From Bradyrhizobium valentinum (GTDB lineage Bacteria; Pseudomonadota; Alphaproteobacteria; Rhizobiales; Xanthobacteraceae): 49,646 nt of DNA. Positions 8,395-16,501 of the stretch are shown piece by piece (positions within the stretch are counted from its first letter, which is position 1; each line of letters opens with the position of its first letter). The stretch covers positions 489-50,134 of the forward strand of contig NZ_LLXX01000190.1 of assembly GCF_001440405.1 (NCBI RefSeq), written 5' to 3'. The notes under the pieces were generated by a model. That model saw only the letters and a list, made by a program, of their open reading frames with translations, was not told the DNA's origin and ran no database searches. Made by a program: the position numbers and the translations under genes.

Positions 8395-8408
8395 GGCATG
8401 CATCTTCC

Positions 8409-9197
8409 CTATGCCGCGGTCCAACCGCCGTCGATCGAGAGATTGGCGCCGGTGATCTGGGCGGCATCGTCGCTGCACAGGAAAAGCGCCAATGCTGCGA
8501 CCTGCTCCGAGGTCACGAACTCCTTGGTCGGCTGCGCCTCCAGCAACACGTCGTTGATGACCTGCTCCTTGGTCAGGTTGCGCGCCTTCATGGTGTCGGG
8601 AATCTGCTTCTCGACCAGCGGCGTCCAGACATAGCCCGGGCTGATGCAGTTGCAGGTGATCTTGAAGGTCGCAAGCTCCAGCGCCACCGTCTTGGTGAGA
8701 CCGGCAATGCCGTGCTTGGCCGAGACATAGGCCGACTTGAACGGCGAAGCCACCAGCGAGTGGGCGGAAGCCGTATTGATGATGCGGCCCCAGCCGCGCT
8801 TCTTCATGCCCGGCACTGCGGCGCGGATGCTGTAAAACGCCGACGACAGGTTGATGCCGATGATGGCTTCCCACTTCTCGGGCGGGAATTCCTCGATCGG
8901 CGATACGAACTGGATGCCGGCATTATTGACGAGGATATCGACCGCGCCAAAAGTCTTCTCGCCAAGCGCGATCATTTCGGCGATCTCGGCGGGCTTGGTC
9001 ATGTCGGCGGGCGAATGCACGGCCCGGACCTTGAAATCGGTCTCGATGCCGGAGCGCTCGCGCTCGATATCGGCCGGCACGCCCATGCCGTTGAGGACGA
9101 CATTGGCGCCGGCGGCTGCGAAAGCGCGCGCGTAAGCCAATCCGATGCCGCTGGTCGAGCCGGTAACGACAGCGGTCTTGCCTTTTAAGGTACCCAT
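8409..9197 (-). CDS. bdhA: 3-hydroxybutyrate dehydrogenase
   Basis: A 262-residue SDR that interconverts (R)-3-hydroxybutyrate and acetoacetate, in polyhydroxybutyrate and ketone-body use. Motifs are TGSTSGIGLAYARAFAAAGA at the N-terminus, NNAGIQFVSPIEEFP, the catalytic Ser in NTASAHSLVASPFK, and YVSAKHG with the catalytic Tyr/Lys. The C-terminus ITGANLSIDGGWTAA is typical of this enzyme. It starts at the ATG at 9197, five bases after the patatin gene stop, so the two are co-transcribed. Function is assigned by similarity to the hydroxybutyrate dehydrogenase subgroup; other SDR substrates are less likely. Confidence 0.85.
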   Translation of the reverse strand: MGTLKGKTAVVTGSTSGIGLAYARAFAAAGANVVLNGMGVPADIERERSGIETDFKVRAVHSPADMTKPAEIAEMIALGEKTFGAVDILVNNAGIQFVSPIEEFPPEKWEAIIGINLSSAFYSIRAAVPGMKKRGWGRIINTASAHSLVASPFKSAYVSAKHGIAGLTKTVALELATFKITCNCISPGYVWTPLVEKQIPDTMKARNLTKEQVINDVLLEAQPTKEFVTSEQVAALALFLCSDDAAQITGANLSIDGGWTAA

Positions 9198-9202
9198 TCC
9201 AT

Positions 9203-10378
9203 TCACTCCTGCTTGGCTCCGGGGGCCCTCGAAACATCCCCCGTCATATCGTAAGCCGCCATGGTCTCGCCTGGTTGCGGACGCTCCAGCACATCCTTGT
9301 GACGCATCGAAAGATGAACGTCGCGGACGCCCGCGTTCCAGTGCTCGACCATCGCGACACGCGAAAAGTCGTAATCCTTGGATGAGGTTTCGTAGTTCTT
9401 GCTCTTGTAGATCAGGTGCACCACGGTGACGGTGTTTTCCCTGGCCGCGCTGCAAAGGACTGCCACCGATGGATCGCTCTTGAGGTGATCGGGCAGTTTT
9501 CCAAGCAGCTCGCGCAGCGCCTTTCGCGCGTTGTGCACCTGCTTGTTCTTGTCGGTGGTCATGCGAGTGCGGCTGGAATAACGGATGTCCTTTTCGCGCT
9601 CGGCGGCTTCGAGCAGCGATGTCGGCACTTCGCCGCGCGCGCTGAACAGGTCGACCTGAAAGATCAGAAGATCGCGGTTGTTTTCTCCAGCCAGCACATA
9701 GTCGAGCGGCGTGTTGGAGGCGATGCCGCCGTCCCAATAGTGCTCGCCTTCGATGATGATGGATGGAAAGCCCGGCGGCAGCGCGCCGGAGGCCATGATG
9801 TGCTCCGGCTCAATCTTCTTGCCGAGTTTTCTGAATTCGAAATTGTCGAAATATCTGAGATTGCCCGAGGCCACGCCGACTGCGCCCACGCTGAGCCGCA
9901 TCTTCAGATCGTTGATGCGATCGAAGTCGACCAGCCGTTCCAGCGTCTTCTTCAACGGCGCGGTGTCGTAATAGCTCTGCGACTGCGGGCTGCCCGGCGG
10001 CCACAACGGCGCCGGGGGAATCCGCGGCGTGAAAAAGCCGGGCACGCCAAAGGTGGCGATCAGGGCGGCGCTGGTTTCGTTGAACAGCGAGCGCGCCCGA
10101 TCGCCCGACGCGACGGGATTCCACGGAACCGGAGATGACACCATCTCCCAGAATTCCTTGAGGCGATCGACGCGTGTTTCAGGGCCGTTGCCGGCAATGA
10201 TCGCGGCGTTGACGGCGCCAATCGAAATGCCTGCGACCCATTCCGGTTCGAAGCCCGAGCGGCACAGCGCTTGAAAGGCACCCGCTTGATAGGAGCCGAG
10301 CGCGCCGCCACCTTGCAGCACCAGCACGCGCTGCGCCATGGCGGGTGTCGTGGCTGGCGCAGGGTCGGAAAGATCCAT
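9203..10378 (-). CDS. Patatin-like phospholipase family protein with DUF3734-type C-terminus
   Basis: About 391 residues from the ATG at 10378 (an in-frame start at 10459 would add 27). The patatin domain shows the oxyanion loop QGGGALGSYQAGAFQAL, the nucleophile elbow GISIGA (G-x-S-x-G) and the catalytic Asp motif YWDGGIASNTPLD. The C-terminal part resembles the DUF3734 extension (SRTRMTTDKNKQVHN). It is probably a cytosolic lipase or depolymerase-type hydrolase. The tight link to 3-hydroxybutyrate dehydrogenase suggests a role in storage polymer or lipid turnover. Confidence in the fold is high; the substrate is inferred. Confidence 0.85.
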   Translation of the reverse strand: MDLSDPAPATTPAMAQRVLVLQGGGALGSYQAGAFQALCRSGFEPEWVAGISIGAVNAAIIAGNGPETRVDRLKEFWEMVSSPVPWNPVASGDRARSLFNETSAALIATFGVPGFFTPRIPPAPLWPPGSPQSQSYYDTAPLKKTLERLVDFDRINDLKMRLSVGAVGVASGNLRYFDNFEFRKLGKKIEPEHIMASGALPPGFPSIIIEGEHYWDGGIASNTPLDYVLAGENNRDLLIFQVDLFSARGEVPTSLLEAAEREKDIRYSSRTRMTTDKNKQVHNARKALRELLGKLPDHLKSDPSVAVLCSAARENTVTVVHLIYKSKNYETSSKDYDFSRVAMVEHWNAGVRDVHLSMRHKDVLERPQPGETMAAYDMTGDVSRAPGAKQE

Positions 10379-10515
10379 CGTGACCGTCGGCGAGTAGATA
10401 ATGACAGCAGCACCGTGGCGGCAGTTCGCGACGGCGTCAATCAGCGAGATCGGAAGCAAGGATCACGCCGAGTTTATCGCCTCGTGAGGCGTCGAAGCCC
10501 GTGTCCGGATCTGCT

Positions 10516-11013
10516 TCAGGTTGATGCAAGGATGAGCGTCCAGAACACCTTGTATTTGGTGCCTGGAGCATAAGTCGCAGCGATGCCCAATTTTGTGACA
10601 CCGTTCTTGAGCATATTGGCCTTGTGCGGCGGCGAGTCGCGCCAGCCGGAGAAGGCCTCCGCCAGGGTATGGTATCCGGCCGAGACATTTTCGACCGCGA
10701 GCGTCGCCGGATAGCCGGAAGCGCCGAGCCGCTTCTCCAGCGGGCCCTTCACATTGTGGTCCATCTTGTTGCGTGCCGCCATCGCCCGGGACTGCTGCTC
10801 GGCGAGCTTGATCAGCTCGGGATCGACCACCACGGCGCCGAGGCCGTTGTTCTGGCGGTATTGCGAGATCATGATCGCCGCGGCGGCCGGATCGAGCGTG
10901 GCACCGGGTTGCGCCATGTCGAGATACATGGCCGGCTGATCCGGGATTTTGACGTCTGCCGAGCAGCCGGCAAGCAGCAAGAGCCCGATAATCGCGGTGG
11001 TCGCCCGTTTCAC
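10516..11013 (-). CDS. CAP (SCP-like) domain lipoprotein
   Basis: Starting from the GTG at 11013 this gives 165 residues. The N-terminus KRATTAIIGLLLLAGCSAD carries a lipobox (LLAGC), so the protein should be a lipoprotein. The CAP domain follows: the His in KMDHNVKGPLEKRLG, then AVENVSAGY and FSGWRDSPPHKANML, which are the usual CAP motifs. Longer in-frame starts exist but place the lipobox too far from the N-terminus. It is followed on the same strand by the patatin gene after a 137-base gap. The function of bacterial CAP proteins is mostly unknown. Confidence 0.85.
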   Translation of the reverse strand: MKRATTAIIGLLLLAGCSADVKIPDQPAMYLDMAQPGATLDPAAAAIMISQYRQNNGLGAVVVDPELIKLAEQQSRAMAARNKMDHNVKGPLEKRLGASGYPATLAVENVSAGYHTLAEAFSGWRDSPPHKANMLKNGVTKLGIAATYAPGTKYKVFWTLILAST

Positions 11014-11103
11014 TGAAAGAATCCCCCAAAGCTGGACGGCCGTTGTTGCATACCAACCGTGGCTGAATGGTGAACGGGGCGCTGATTTTGGCCACCTACC
11101 GCT

Positions 11104-11200
11104 GTCATCGTCCGCGAAGGCGGACGATCCAGTACCCCGCGCCGTCACGCCTACGACGGACAGCGGCGATTACTGGATATCCGCCTTCGCGGGTATGACG
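11104..11200. repeat. Dispersed palindromic element R2
   Basis: GTCATCGTCCGCGAAGGCGG at the left end is mirrored by CCGCCTTCGCGGGTATGACG at the right end (to 11200). Inner arms CCAGTA (11129-11134) and TACTGG (11171-11176) also pair. The ~97 bases can form a long imperfect hairpin. It lies between cysA and the CAP lipoprotein gene. A different family from R1 by sequence. Confidence 0.75.
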
Positions 11201-11232
11201 GCGGCGGTTGTGGGCGTCATCCGGCCAAAAAA

Positions 11233-12282
11233 TTATTCCTGGACCGCAAAAATCCGGTAGCGGCGGGGCTGCAGGCTGATGATCTCGCCGGCCTGGAGTT
11301 CCCGGTCCCGCGGGGCGTCGATCTCGATCACAGTCTTGCCCTCACCGCCCGAGAGCGCGATCTCCGCCCGCTGGATCGGGCCGAACGAGCGGACATGGCG
11401 CACCGCGCCCTCCAGCGAGCCGGTTCCGGCCGGCCCAATCTGCATGTCATGGCGGCGAACGAACAGCTTTGAGGCGCCGGAGGCCGCGCCATCGGCGGCG
11501 ATATTGAGCGGCCGGCCGCCGAGCCGCACCGAGCCGCCGGCAACCTCCACAGGCAGCACAATGGATTCACCGATAAAGCCGTGGACGAAGGCGGTGGCGG
11601 GATTGTCATAGACATCGCCGGGCGTGCCGATCTGCTCGATGCGGCCCTTGTCCATCACCACGACGCGGTTGGCGACTTCGAGCGCTTCTTCCTGGTCGTG
11701 GGTGACGAAGATCGAGGTGACGTGGATTTCGGAATGCAGCGAGCGCAGCCATTGCCGCAGCTCTTTGCGCACCTTGGCATCGAGCGCGCCAAAAGGCTCG
11801 TCGAGCAGCAGGATGCGCGGCTCGATCGCGAGCGCGCGCGCCAGCGCAATGCGCTGCCGCTGGCCGCCGGACAATTGGCTGGGATAGCGGTTGGCCAGCC
11901 AGTCGAGCTGCACCAGGTCCAACAGCTCTTTCACGCGTGCGCGGATCGTGGCTTCGTCCTTGCGCACGGCGCGCGGCTGCACGCGCAGGCCGAAGGCGAC
12001 ATTCTCGAACACCGTCATGTGGCGGAACAGCGCGTAGTGCTGGAACACGAATCCGACATGGCGCTCGCTCGCGCCATGGCCGAGCGCGTCCTCGCCGTCG
12101 ATCGTGACCTCGCCGGCATCCGGCCAGTCGAGCCCGGCAATGATGCGGAGCAGCGTCGTCTTGCCGGAACCGGACGGGCCGAGCAGCGCCAGCAATTCGC
12201 CCTTGCCGACTTTCAGATCGACATTGTCGAGCGCGGCAAACGAGCCGAATTTCTTGACGATGTTTTTGACTTCAATTGTCAC
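11233..12282 (-). CDS. cysA: Sulfate/thiosulfate ABC transporter ATPase CysA
   Basis: A 349-residue ATPase that energises sulfate uptake with CysT and CysW. It shows Walker A (GPSGSGKTTLL), the Q-loop (FVFQHYALF), the ABC signature (LSGGQRQRIALARALA), Walker B (ILLLDEPFGALD) and the H-loop (FVTHDQEEALE). A C-terminal regulatory TOBE-like region follows from about residue 240. The first four bases overlap the end of cysW (ATGA at 12282-12279), so it is the last gene of the sbp-cysT-cysW-cysA operon. Identity rests on family features and on the operon. Confidence 0.93.
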   Translation of the reverse strand: MTIEVKNIVKKFGSFAALDNVDLKVGKGELLALLGPSGSGKTTLLRIIAGLDWPDAGEVTIDGEDALGHGASERHVGFVFQHYALFRHMTVFENVAFGLRVQPRAVRKDEATIRARVKELLDLVQLDWLANRYPSQLSGGQRQRIALARALAIEPRILLLDEPFGALDAKVRKELRQWLRSLHSEIHVTSIFVTHDQEEALEVANRVVVMDKGRIEQIGTPGDVYDNPATAFVHGFIGESIVLPVEVAGGSVRLGGRPLNIAADGAASGASKLFVRRHDMQIGPAGTGSLEGAVRHVRSFGPIQRAEIALSGGEGKTVIEIDAPRDRELQAGEIISLQPRRYRIFAVQE

Positions 12283-13247
12283 TCAGATCGTCCTTCTGGG
12301 GTTTGTCCTTCGTCCAGACGCTGTTCGAGAACGGTCTTCACGACCAGCGTGATCAGGGCCAGCATCGCCAGGAGCGAGGCAATCGCAAACGACGCCACGA
12401 ATTGATACTCATTATAGAGGATTTCGACCAGCAGTGGCATGGTGTTGGTCTCGCCGCGGATATGGCCCGAGACGACCGACACCGCGCCGAACTCGCCCAT
12501 GGCGCGCGCGTTGCACAGCAGTACGCCATATAGCAGGCCCCATTTGATATTGGGCAGAGTGACGCGGAAGAAGGTCTGCAGGCCTGACGCTCCGAGCGAA
12601 ATCGCGGCCTCTTCCTCCTGCGTGCCCTGCTCCTGCATCAGCGGAATGAGCGAGCGGGCGACGAACGGGAACGTCACGAAGATCGTCGCCAGCGCAATGC
12701 CCGGCACGGCGAACAGGATGTGGATGTTGTTTGCCTGCAGCCATGTGCCCCAATAGCCCTGCGCGCCGAACAAGAGCACGAAGACGAGGCCCGAAATGAC
12801 GGGACTGACGGAGAACGGCAGGTCGATCAGCGTGATCAGAAAGGTCTTGCCGGTGAAATCGAACTTCGCGATGGCCCAGGCTGCGATCACGCCGAACACC
12901 AGATTGAGGCTGACAGAGATCGCCGCCACCAGCAAAGTAAGCTTGATCGCCGACAGGGCCTCCGGCTCGGCAAGCGCCGCGAAATAGGCGTTGATGCCCT
13001 TGGAAAAGGCCGATGCGAACACCACCACCAGCGGCAGCACGACGAAAATCGTGAGAAAGGACAGCGCGAGCGCAATGATGATGAACCGGATCGGCCCGGG
13101 CTCGCTTCGCAGATCCCTGGAGGCAGCAGCCTGGCGGACGCGGTCGCTTGCCTTGCGGGCGGATGGTGGGGAAACGGCGAGATCCGCCGTAGAGGCGTAA
13201 GCCTGCAGCCGGGCCGCCGGAGTCACAAAGCTCGTTTGCGTCGACAT
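12279..13247 (-). CDS. cysW: Sulfate ABC transporter permease CysW
   Basis: A 322-residue permease. After a ~50-residue hydrophilic N-terminal extension (longer than usual), six hydrophobic segments follow. The ABC permease coupling loop is seen as EEAAISLGASGLQTFFRVTLP (about residues 213-233). GAISVV-like text (EFGAVSVVSGHIRGET) near the C-terminus is diagnostic of CysW. It starts 10 bases after the cysT stop and overlaps cysA by four bases. It would form the channel together with CysT. Confidence 0.92.
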   Translation of the reverse strand: MSTQTSFVTPAARLQAYASTADLAVSPPSARKASDRVRQAAASRDLRSEPGPIRFIIIALALSFLTIFVVLPLVVVFASAFSKGINAYFAALAEPEALSAIKLTLLVAAISVSLNLVFGVIAAWAIAKFDFTGKTFLITLIDLPFSVSPVISGLVFVLLFGAQGYWGTWLQANNIHILFAVPGIALATIFVTFPFVARSLIPLMQEQGTQEEEAAISLGASGLQTFFRVTLPNIKWGLLYGVLLCNARAMGEFGAVSVVSGHIRGETNTMPLLVEILYNEYQFVASFAIASLLAMLALITLVVKTVLEQRLDEGQTPEGRSE

Positions 13248-13257
13248 CGACCGGCCC

Positions 13258-14094
13258 TCAGTGCGCGGGAATGCGGGTTTGCGCCCAGCGTTGCAGGCGA
13301 TTGACGGCGAAGATGATCACGAACGAAGCCAGCAGCATGACGACGGCGATCGCCGTCGCATCGGCATAGCGAAATTCGGACAACCGGATCACGATCAGGA
13401 GCGGCGCGATCTCCGACACGTTCGGCAGATTGCCGGCGATGAAGATCACCGAACCGTATTCACCGACCGCGCGGGCAAACGCCAGCGCAAAGCCGGTCAA
13501 TAGCGCCGGAATCAGGCTTGGCATGATCACCCGGAACACGGTGTGCCAGCGGTTGGCGCCAAGACTCGCGGCCGCTTCCTCGATTTCGGGATCGAGATCG
13601 ATCAACACGGGCTGCACCGTGCGCACCACGAAGGGGATGCCGATGAAGACCATCGCAATGAAAATGCCGATCGGCGTGAACGCAACCTTGATGCCGAGCT
13701 CAGCCAGCGGCGCACCTAGCCAGCCCTTCTGCGCGAACAATTGCGTCAGCGCCACGCCGGCAACCGCAGTCGGCAGCGCAAAGGGAATATCGACGATGGC
13801 GTCGAACAGCCGCCGGCCGGGAAAGCGATACCGCACCAGCGCCCAAACGATAATCGTGCCCATCACCAAATTGACGCAGGCCGCCGCAAAGGAAAGGCCA
13901 AACGAAATCTTCAGTGCATTCAGGGTGCGGCGGCTGGTGAGAATTTCCCAGAATTGTATTGGCGAGAGCTCGAGCGTCTTGAGAAAGAGACCGGCGAGCG
14001 GAATGAGGATAATAACGGAAAGCCATGTCAGGGTCAGTCCCATGGTGAGACCAAACCCTGGCAGGCTGCTTCGCCGCGCGACCGCTGTGCTCAC
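13258..14094 (-). CDS. cysT: Sulfate ABC transporter permease CysT (CysU)
   Basis: A 278-residue permease starting from the GTG at 14094 (VSTAVARRSSLPGFGLTMG), which has an AAGGGG-type ribosome site before it. Longer in-frame reading upstream overlaps the sbp end and is unlikely. Features are about six membrane segments, the coupling motif EEAAASLGANRWHTVFRVIMP and the CysT signature ARAVGEYGSVIFIAGN. It follows sbp after 35 bases and precedes cysW by 10. Its role is to form the membrane channel for sulfate with CysW. Confidence 0.92.
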   Translation of the reverse strand: MSTAVARRSSLPGFGLTMGLTLTWLSVIILIPLAGLFLKTLELSPIQFWEILTSRRTLNALKISFGLSFAAACVNLVMGTIIVWALVRYRFPGRRLFDAIVDIPFALPTAVAGVALTQLFAQKGWLGAPLAELGIKVAFTPIGIFIAMVFIGIPFVVRTVQPVLIDLDPEIEEAAASLGANRWHTVFRVIMPSLIPALLTGFALAFARAVGEYGSVIFIAGNLPNVSEIAPLLIVIRLSEFRYADATAIAVVMLLASFVIIFAVNRLQRWAQTRIPAH

Positions 14095-14129
14095 AAATCC
14101 CCCTTCGCTACGGCTGGCCGTTGGCCAGA

Positions 14130-15119
14130 TCAATTCTTGTAAATCTGGTCGAAAATGCCGCCTTCGCCGAAGTGATCTTTCTGCGCCTTGGTCCAACCAC
14201 CAAAAACGTCGTCGATCGTGAAAAGTTCGACCTTCGCGAAGGATTTTTCGTACTCCCTCGCGATTTCCGAATCACGCGGACGGTAGGAATTGCGTGCGGC
14301 AATTTCCTGACCCTCCTTGGTATACCAATGCTTCAGATAGGCCTCGGCTACGGCGCGGGTGCCTTTTTTGTCAGCAACCTTGTCGACGACAGCCACCGGC
14401 GGCTCGGCGAGAATCGACAGCGGCGGAGCCACAATCTCGAACTTGTCCTTGCCGAACTCGCGCTGCGCCAGGAACGCCTCGTTCTCCCACGCCAGCAGCA
14501 CGTCGCCCACCCCGCGCTCGACAAACGTCACCGTCGAGCCGCGCGCGCCGGTATCGAGCACCGGGACGTTCTTGAAGAGATCGGCGACGAACTTCTTCGC
14601 CTTGTCGGCGGAGCCGAATTTCTTTTCAGCAAAGCCCCACGCCGCCAGGTAGTTCCAGCGCGCGCCGCCCGAGGTCTTCGGGTTCGGCGTAATCACCTGC
14701 ACGCCGGGCTTGATCAGATCGTCCCAGTCCTTGATGGCCTTGGGGTTACCCTTGCGCACCAGGAACACGATCGTCGAGGTGTAGGGCGAGGCATTGAGCG
14801 ACAAACGTTTCTGCCATTCGGGAGCCACCAGGCCCTTGGCGGCGATGGCGTCGATGTCATAGGCCAGCGCCAACGTGACGACATCCGCTTGCAGGCCGTC
14901 GATCACGGCACGCGCCTGCGAGCCCGAGCCGCCATGCGACTGCTTGATCTCGACGCTCTTGCCGGTCTCCTTGCTGTAGGCCGCCACAAACGCCTTGTTG
15001 AAATCGGCATAGAGCTCACGCGTCGGGTCGTAGGACACGTTGAGCAGGGTGTAATCGGCAGCGAAGGCCGAGCTCGCCCAGAGCAACCCAGCAACGAGCG
15101 GCAGAATGCGACGGATCAT
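14130..15119 (-). CDS. sbp: Sulfate-binding periplasmic protein (Sbp/CysP)
   Basis: A 329-residue periplasmic solute-binding protein from the ATG at 15119, which has GGAGA eight bases upstream. Signal peptide: MIRRILPLVAGLLWASSAFA. The mature N-terminus DYTLLNVSYDPTRELYADFN and the segment SHGGSGSQARAVIDGLQADV are family signatures; the Ser/Gly-rich loop contacts sulfate. GNPKAIKDWDDL and NPKTSGGARWNYLAAWG also match Sbp. It heads the sbp-cysT-cysW-cysA operon, 138 bases after cysH. A CTTGATG inverted repeat lies 18-39 bases upstream of its start. Confidence 0.93.
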   Translation of the reverse strand: MIRRILPLVAGLLWASSAFAADYTLLNVSYDPTRELYADFNKAFVAAYSKETGKSVEIKQSHGGSGSQARAVIDGLQADVVTLALAYDIDAIAAKGLVAPEWQKRLSLNASPYTSTIVFLVRKGNPKAIKDWDDLIKPGVQVITPNPKTSGGARWNYLAAWGFAEKKFGSADKAKKFVADLFKNVPVLDTGARGSTVTFVERGVGDVLLAWENEAFLAQREFGKDKFEIVAPPLSILAEPPVAVVDKVADKKGTRAVAEAYLKHWYTKEGQEIAARNSYRPRDSEIAREYEKSFAKVELFTIDDVFGGWTKAQKDHFGEGGIFDQIYKN

Positions 15120-15136
15120 CGTTGATCTCCATTCGG

Positions 15137-15158
15137 CTTGATGAAGCATACCATCAAG
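15137..15158. promoter_or_regulatory. Inverted repeat upstream of sbp, possible operator
   Basis: CTTGATG (15137-15143) and CATCAAG (15152-15158) form a perfect 7-bp inverted repeat with an eight-base spacer, ending 18 bases before the sbp start codon. Dyads of this size suit a LysR-type (CysB/Cbl-like) or other dimeric regulator, or an RNA hairpin in the leader. The regulator itself is not in the window. Confidence 0.4.
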
Positions 15159-15257
15159 GCACGCAGGCATAAGTCGCGACGAAAGGTCGCTTAGTCAACG
15201 AAACCGCATTTCATTGTTTGCGGTTCCGCAGCCTCGTTGTCCTATGAAGGCCGAATT

Positions 15258-15989
15258 CTAGGAAGTTTTCATCGTGTGGATGCCGCATTCCGTCTTGGCT
15301 CTGCCGCGCCAGCGGCCAGCGCGAGCCTCCTCGTCCGGCGAGGTCCGGCTGGAGCACGGCATGCACCCGACCGACAGGTAGCCCGAGGCGACCAGCGGAT
15401 GCGGCGGCAATTTGGCAAGCTTGTAGATCGCCTCGATCTCTTCGCGCGACACGTTGGCGAAGGGATTGAATTTCAGCTTCGCGCCGTCTTCCTCGACGAC
15501 GGGAATCCCGGCGCGCGCGCCGCCCTGAAAACGCTTGCGCCCGTTGATCCAGGCCGAGAACGGCTTCAGCGCCCGCGCCAGCGGCTCCACCTTGCGGATA
15601 CGGCAACAGGCGTCGGGATCGGAAAACCACAATTCGCGATCGGGATCCTGGCGTGAAAGCGCTTCTTCCAGCGGCTTGATCGAGCGGACGTCGCGAAGGC
15701 CGAGTGTCGCGATCAGCGTGTCGCGATAGGCGAGCGTCTCCTCGAACAGCCATCCGGTATCGAGGAAGATCACGGGAATCGCAGGATCGACGTCCGCCAT
15801 TACCTTGAGCAGCGCCGCCGATTCCGTACCGAACGACGACACCAGCGCGAGCTGTTCGCGGCCGACGGTCCGGAGCGCCGTTTCAATGACATGCGCCGGC
15901 GACGCGTCGCGCAAGGTATGGTCGAGCGTCTGCGCCGAATGCAGGATCGCCGCATCCGCGCTGAGGGCGTTCTGTAAGATCATGGTCAC
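15258..15989 (-). CDS. cysH: Phosphoadenylyl/adenylyl-sulfate reductase CysH
   Basis: A 243-residue reductase that makes sulfite from activated sulfate. The PP-loop-like motif is SSFGTESAALL, followed by FLDTGWLFEETLAYRD. Two Cys pairs (DACCRIRKVEPL and GCMPCSSRT) indicate the [4Fe-4S] APS-reductase subtype, and the C-terminal ECGIH carries the catalytic Cys. By family knowledge this subtype prefers APS over PAPS. The start overlaps the end of the DUF934 gene by four bases (ATGA), so translation is coupled. Confidence 0.93.
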   Translation of the reverse strand: MTMILQNALSADAAILHSAQTLDHTLRDASPAHVIETALRTVGREQLALVSSFGTESAALLKVMADVDPAIPVIFLDTGWLFEETLAYRDTLIATLGLRDVRSIKPLEEALSRQDPDRELWFSDPDACCRIRKVEPLARALKPFSAWINGRKRFQGGARAGIPVVEEDGAKLKFNPFANVSREEIEAIYKLAKLPPHPLVASGYLSVGCMPCSSRTSPDEEARAGRWRGRAKTECGIHTMKTS

Positions 15990-16501
15990 TGGCCGGCACT
16001 CTCCGAATGACGCAACTGCATCCGCCGATTGAGCGCGGTGACGCGGCCGTCGCCTGTCGGCTGGTAAAACACCGAATAGCGTTTCATGGTCTCGGCGAAG
16101 GCGTCGGCATCGGCGTCCTTCTTCACCTCGAAGGCGTCGAAGCCGGCGCGCGACATGAATACGAACTGGTCGCGCAGCACCTGGCCGGTGGCGCGCAGCT
16201 CGCCGTCATAGCCATGCCGTTCGCGCAGCAGGCGTGCCTGGCTGTAGGCGCGGCCGTCGCGGAAGGTCGGAAACACCAGCGCGACAGCGGCAAGGCGTTC
16301 AAGATGGGGCACGAGATCGTCGACGGCGCGATTGTTCGGCCAGACCACGCCGGTTTTGCCCGGACGGCGCGACAAGATATCGGGATCGGCGAGAAAGCGT
16401 TCCGCCGAAATCAGGATGTCGCCGTCGCCAGGCAATTCCGCGCCGTCGGCGACATGGACGAACAAATCGGTGGTGATTCTTCCGTTCTTAACGAGTGGCA
16501 T
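15986..16501 (-). CDS. DUF934 domain protein of the sulfite reductase operon
   Basis: A 171-residue protein of the DUF934 family, found next to cysI in many alpha- and betaproteobacteria. Motifs that repeat in the family are WPNNRAVDDL, FPTFRDGRAYSQARLLRER and FVFMSRAGFDAFEV. The biochemical role is not established; a helper role in sulfite reduction has been supposed from context. It overlaps cysI by 14 bases and cysH by four, so it is locked into the cysG-to-cysH operon. Confidence 0.88.
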   Translation of the reverse strand: MPLVKNGRITTDLFVHVADGAELPGDGDILISAERFLADPDILSRRPGKTGVVWPNNRAVDDLVPHLERLAAVALVFPTFRDGRAYSQARLLRERHGYDGELRATGQVLRDQFVFMSRAGFDAFEVKKDADADAFAETMKRYSVFYQPTGDGRVTALNRRMQLRHSESAGQ

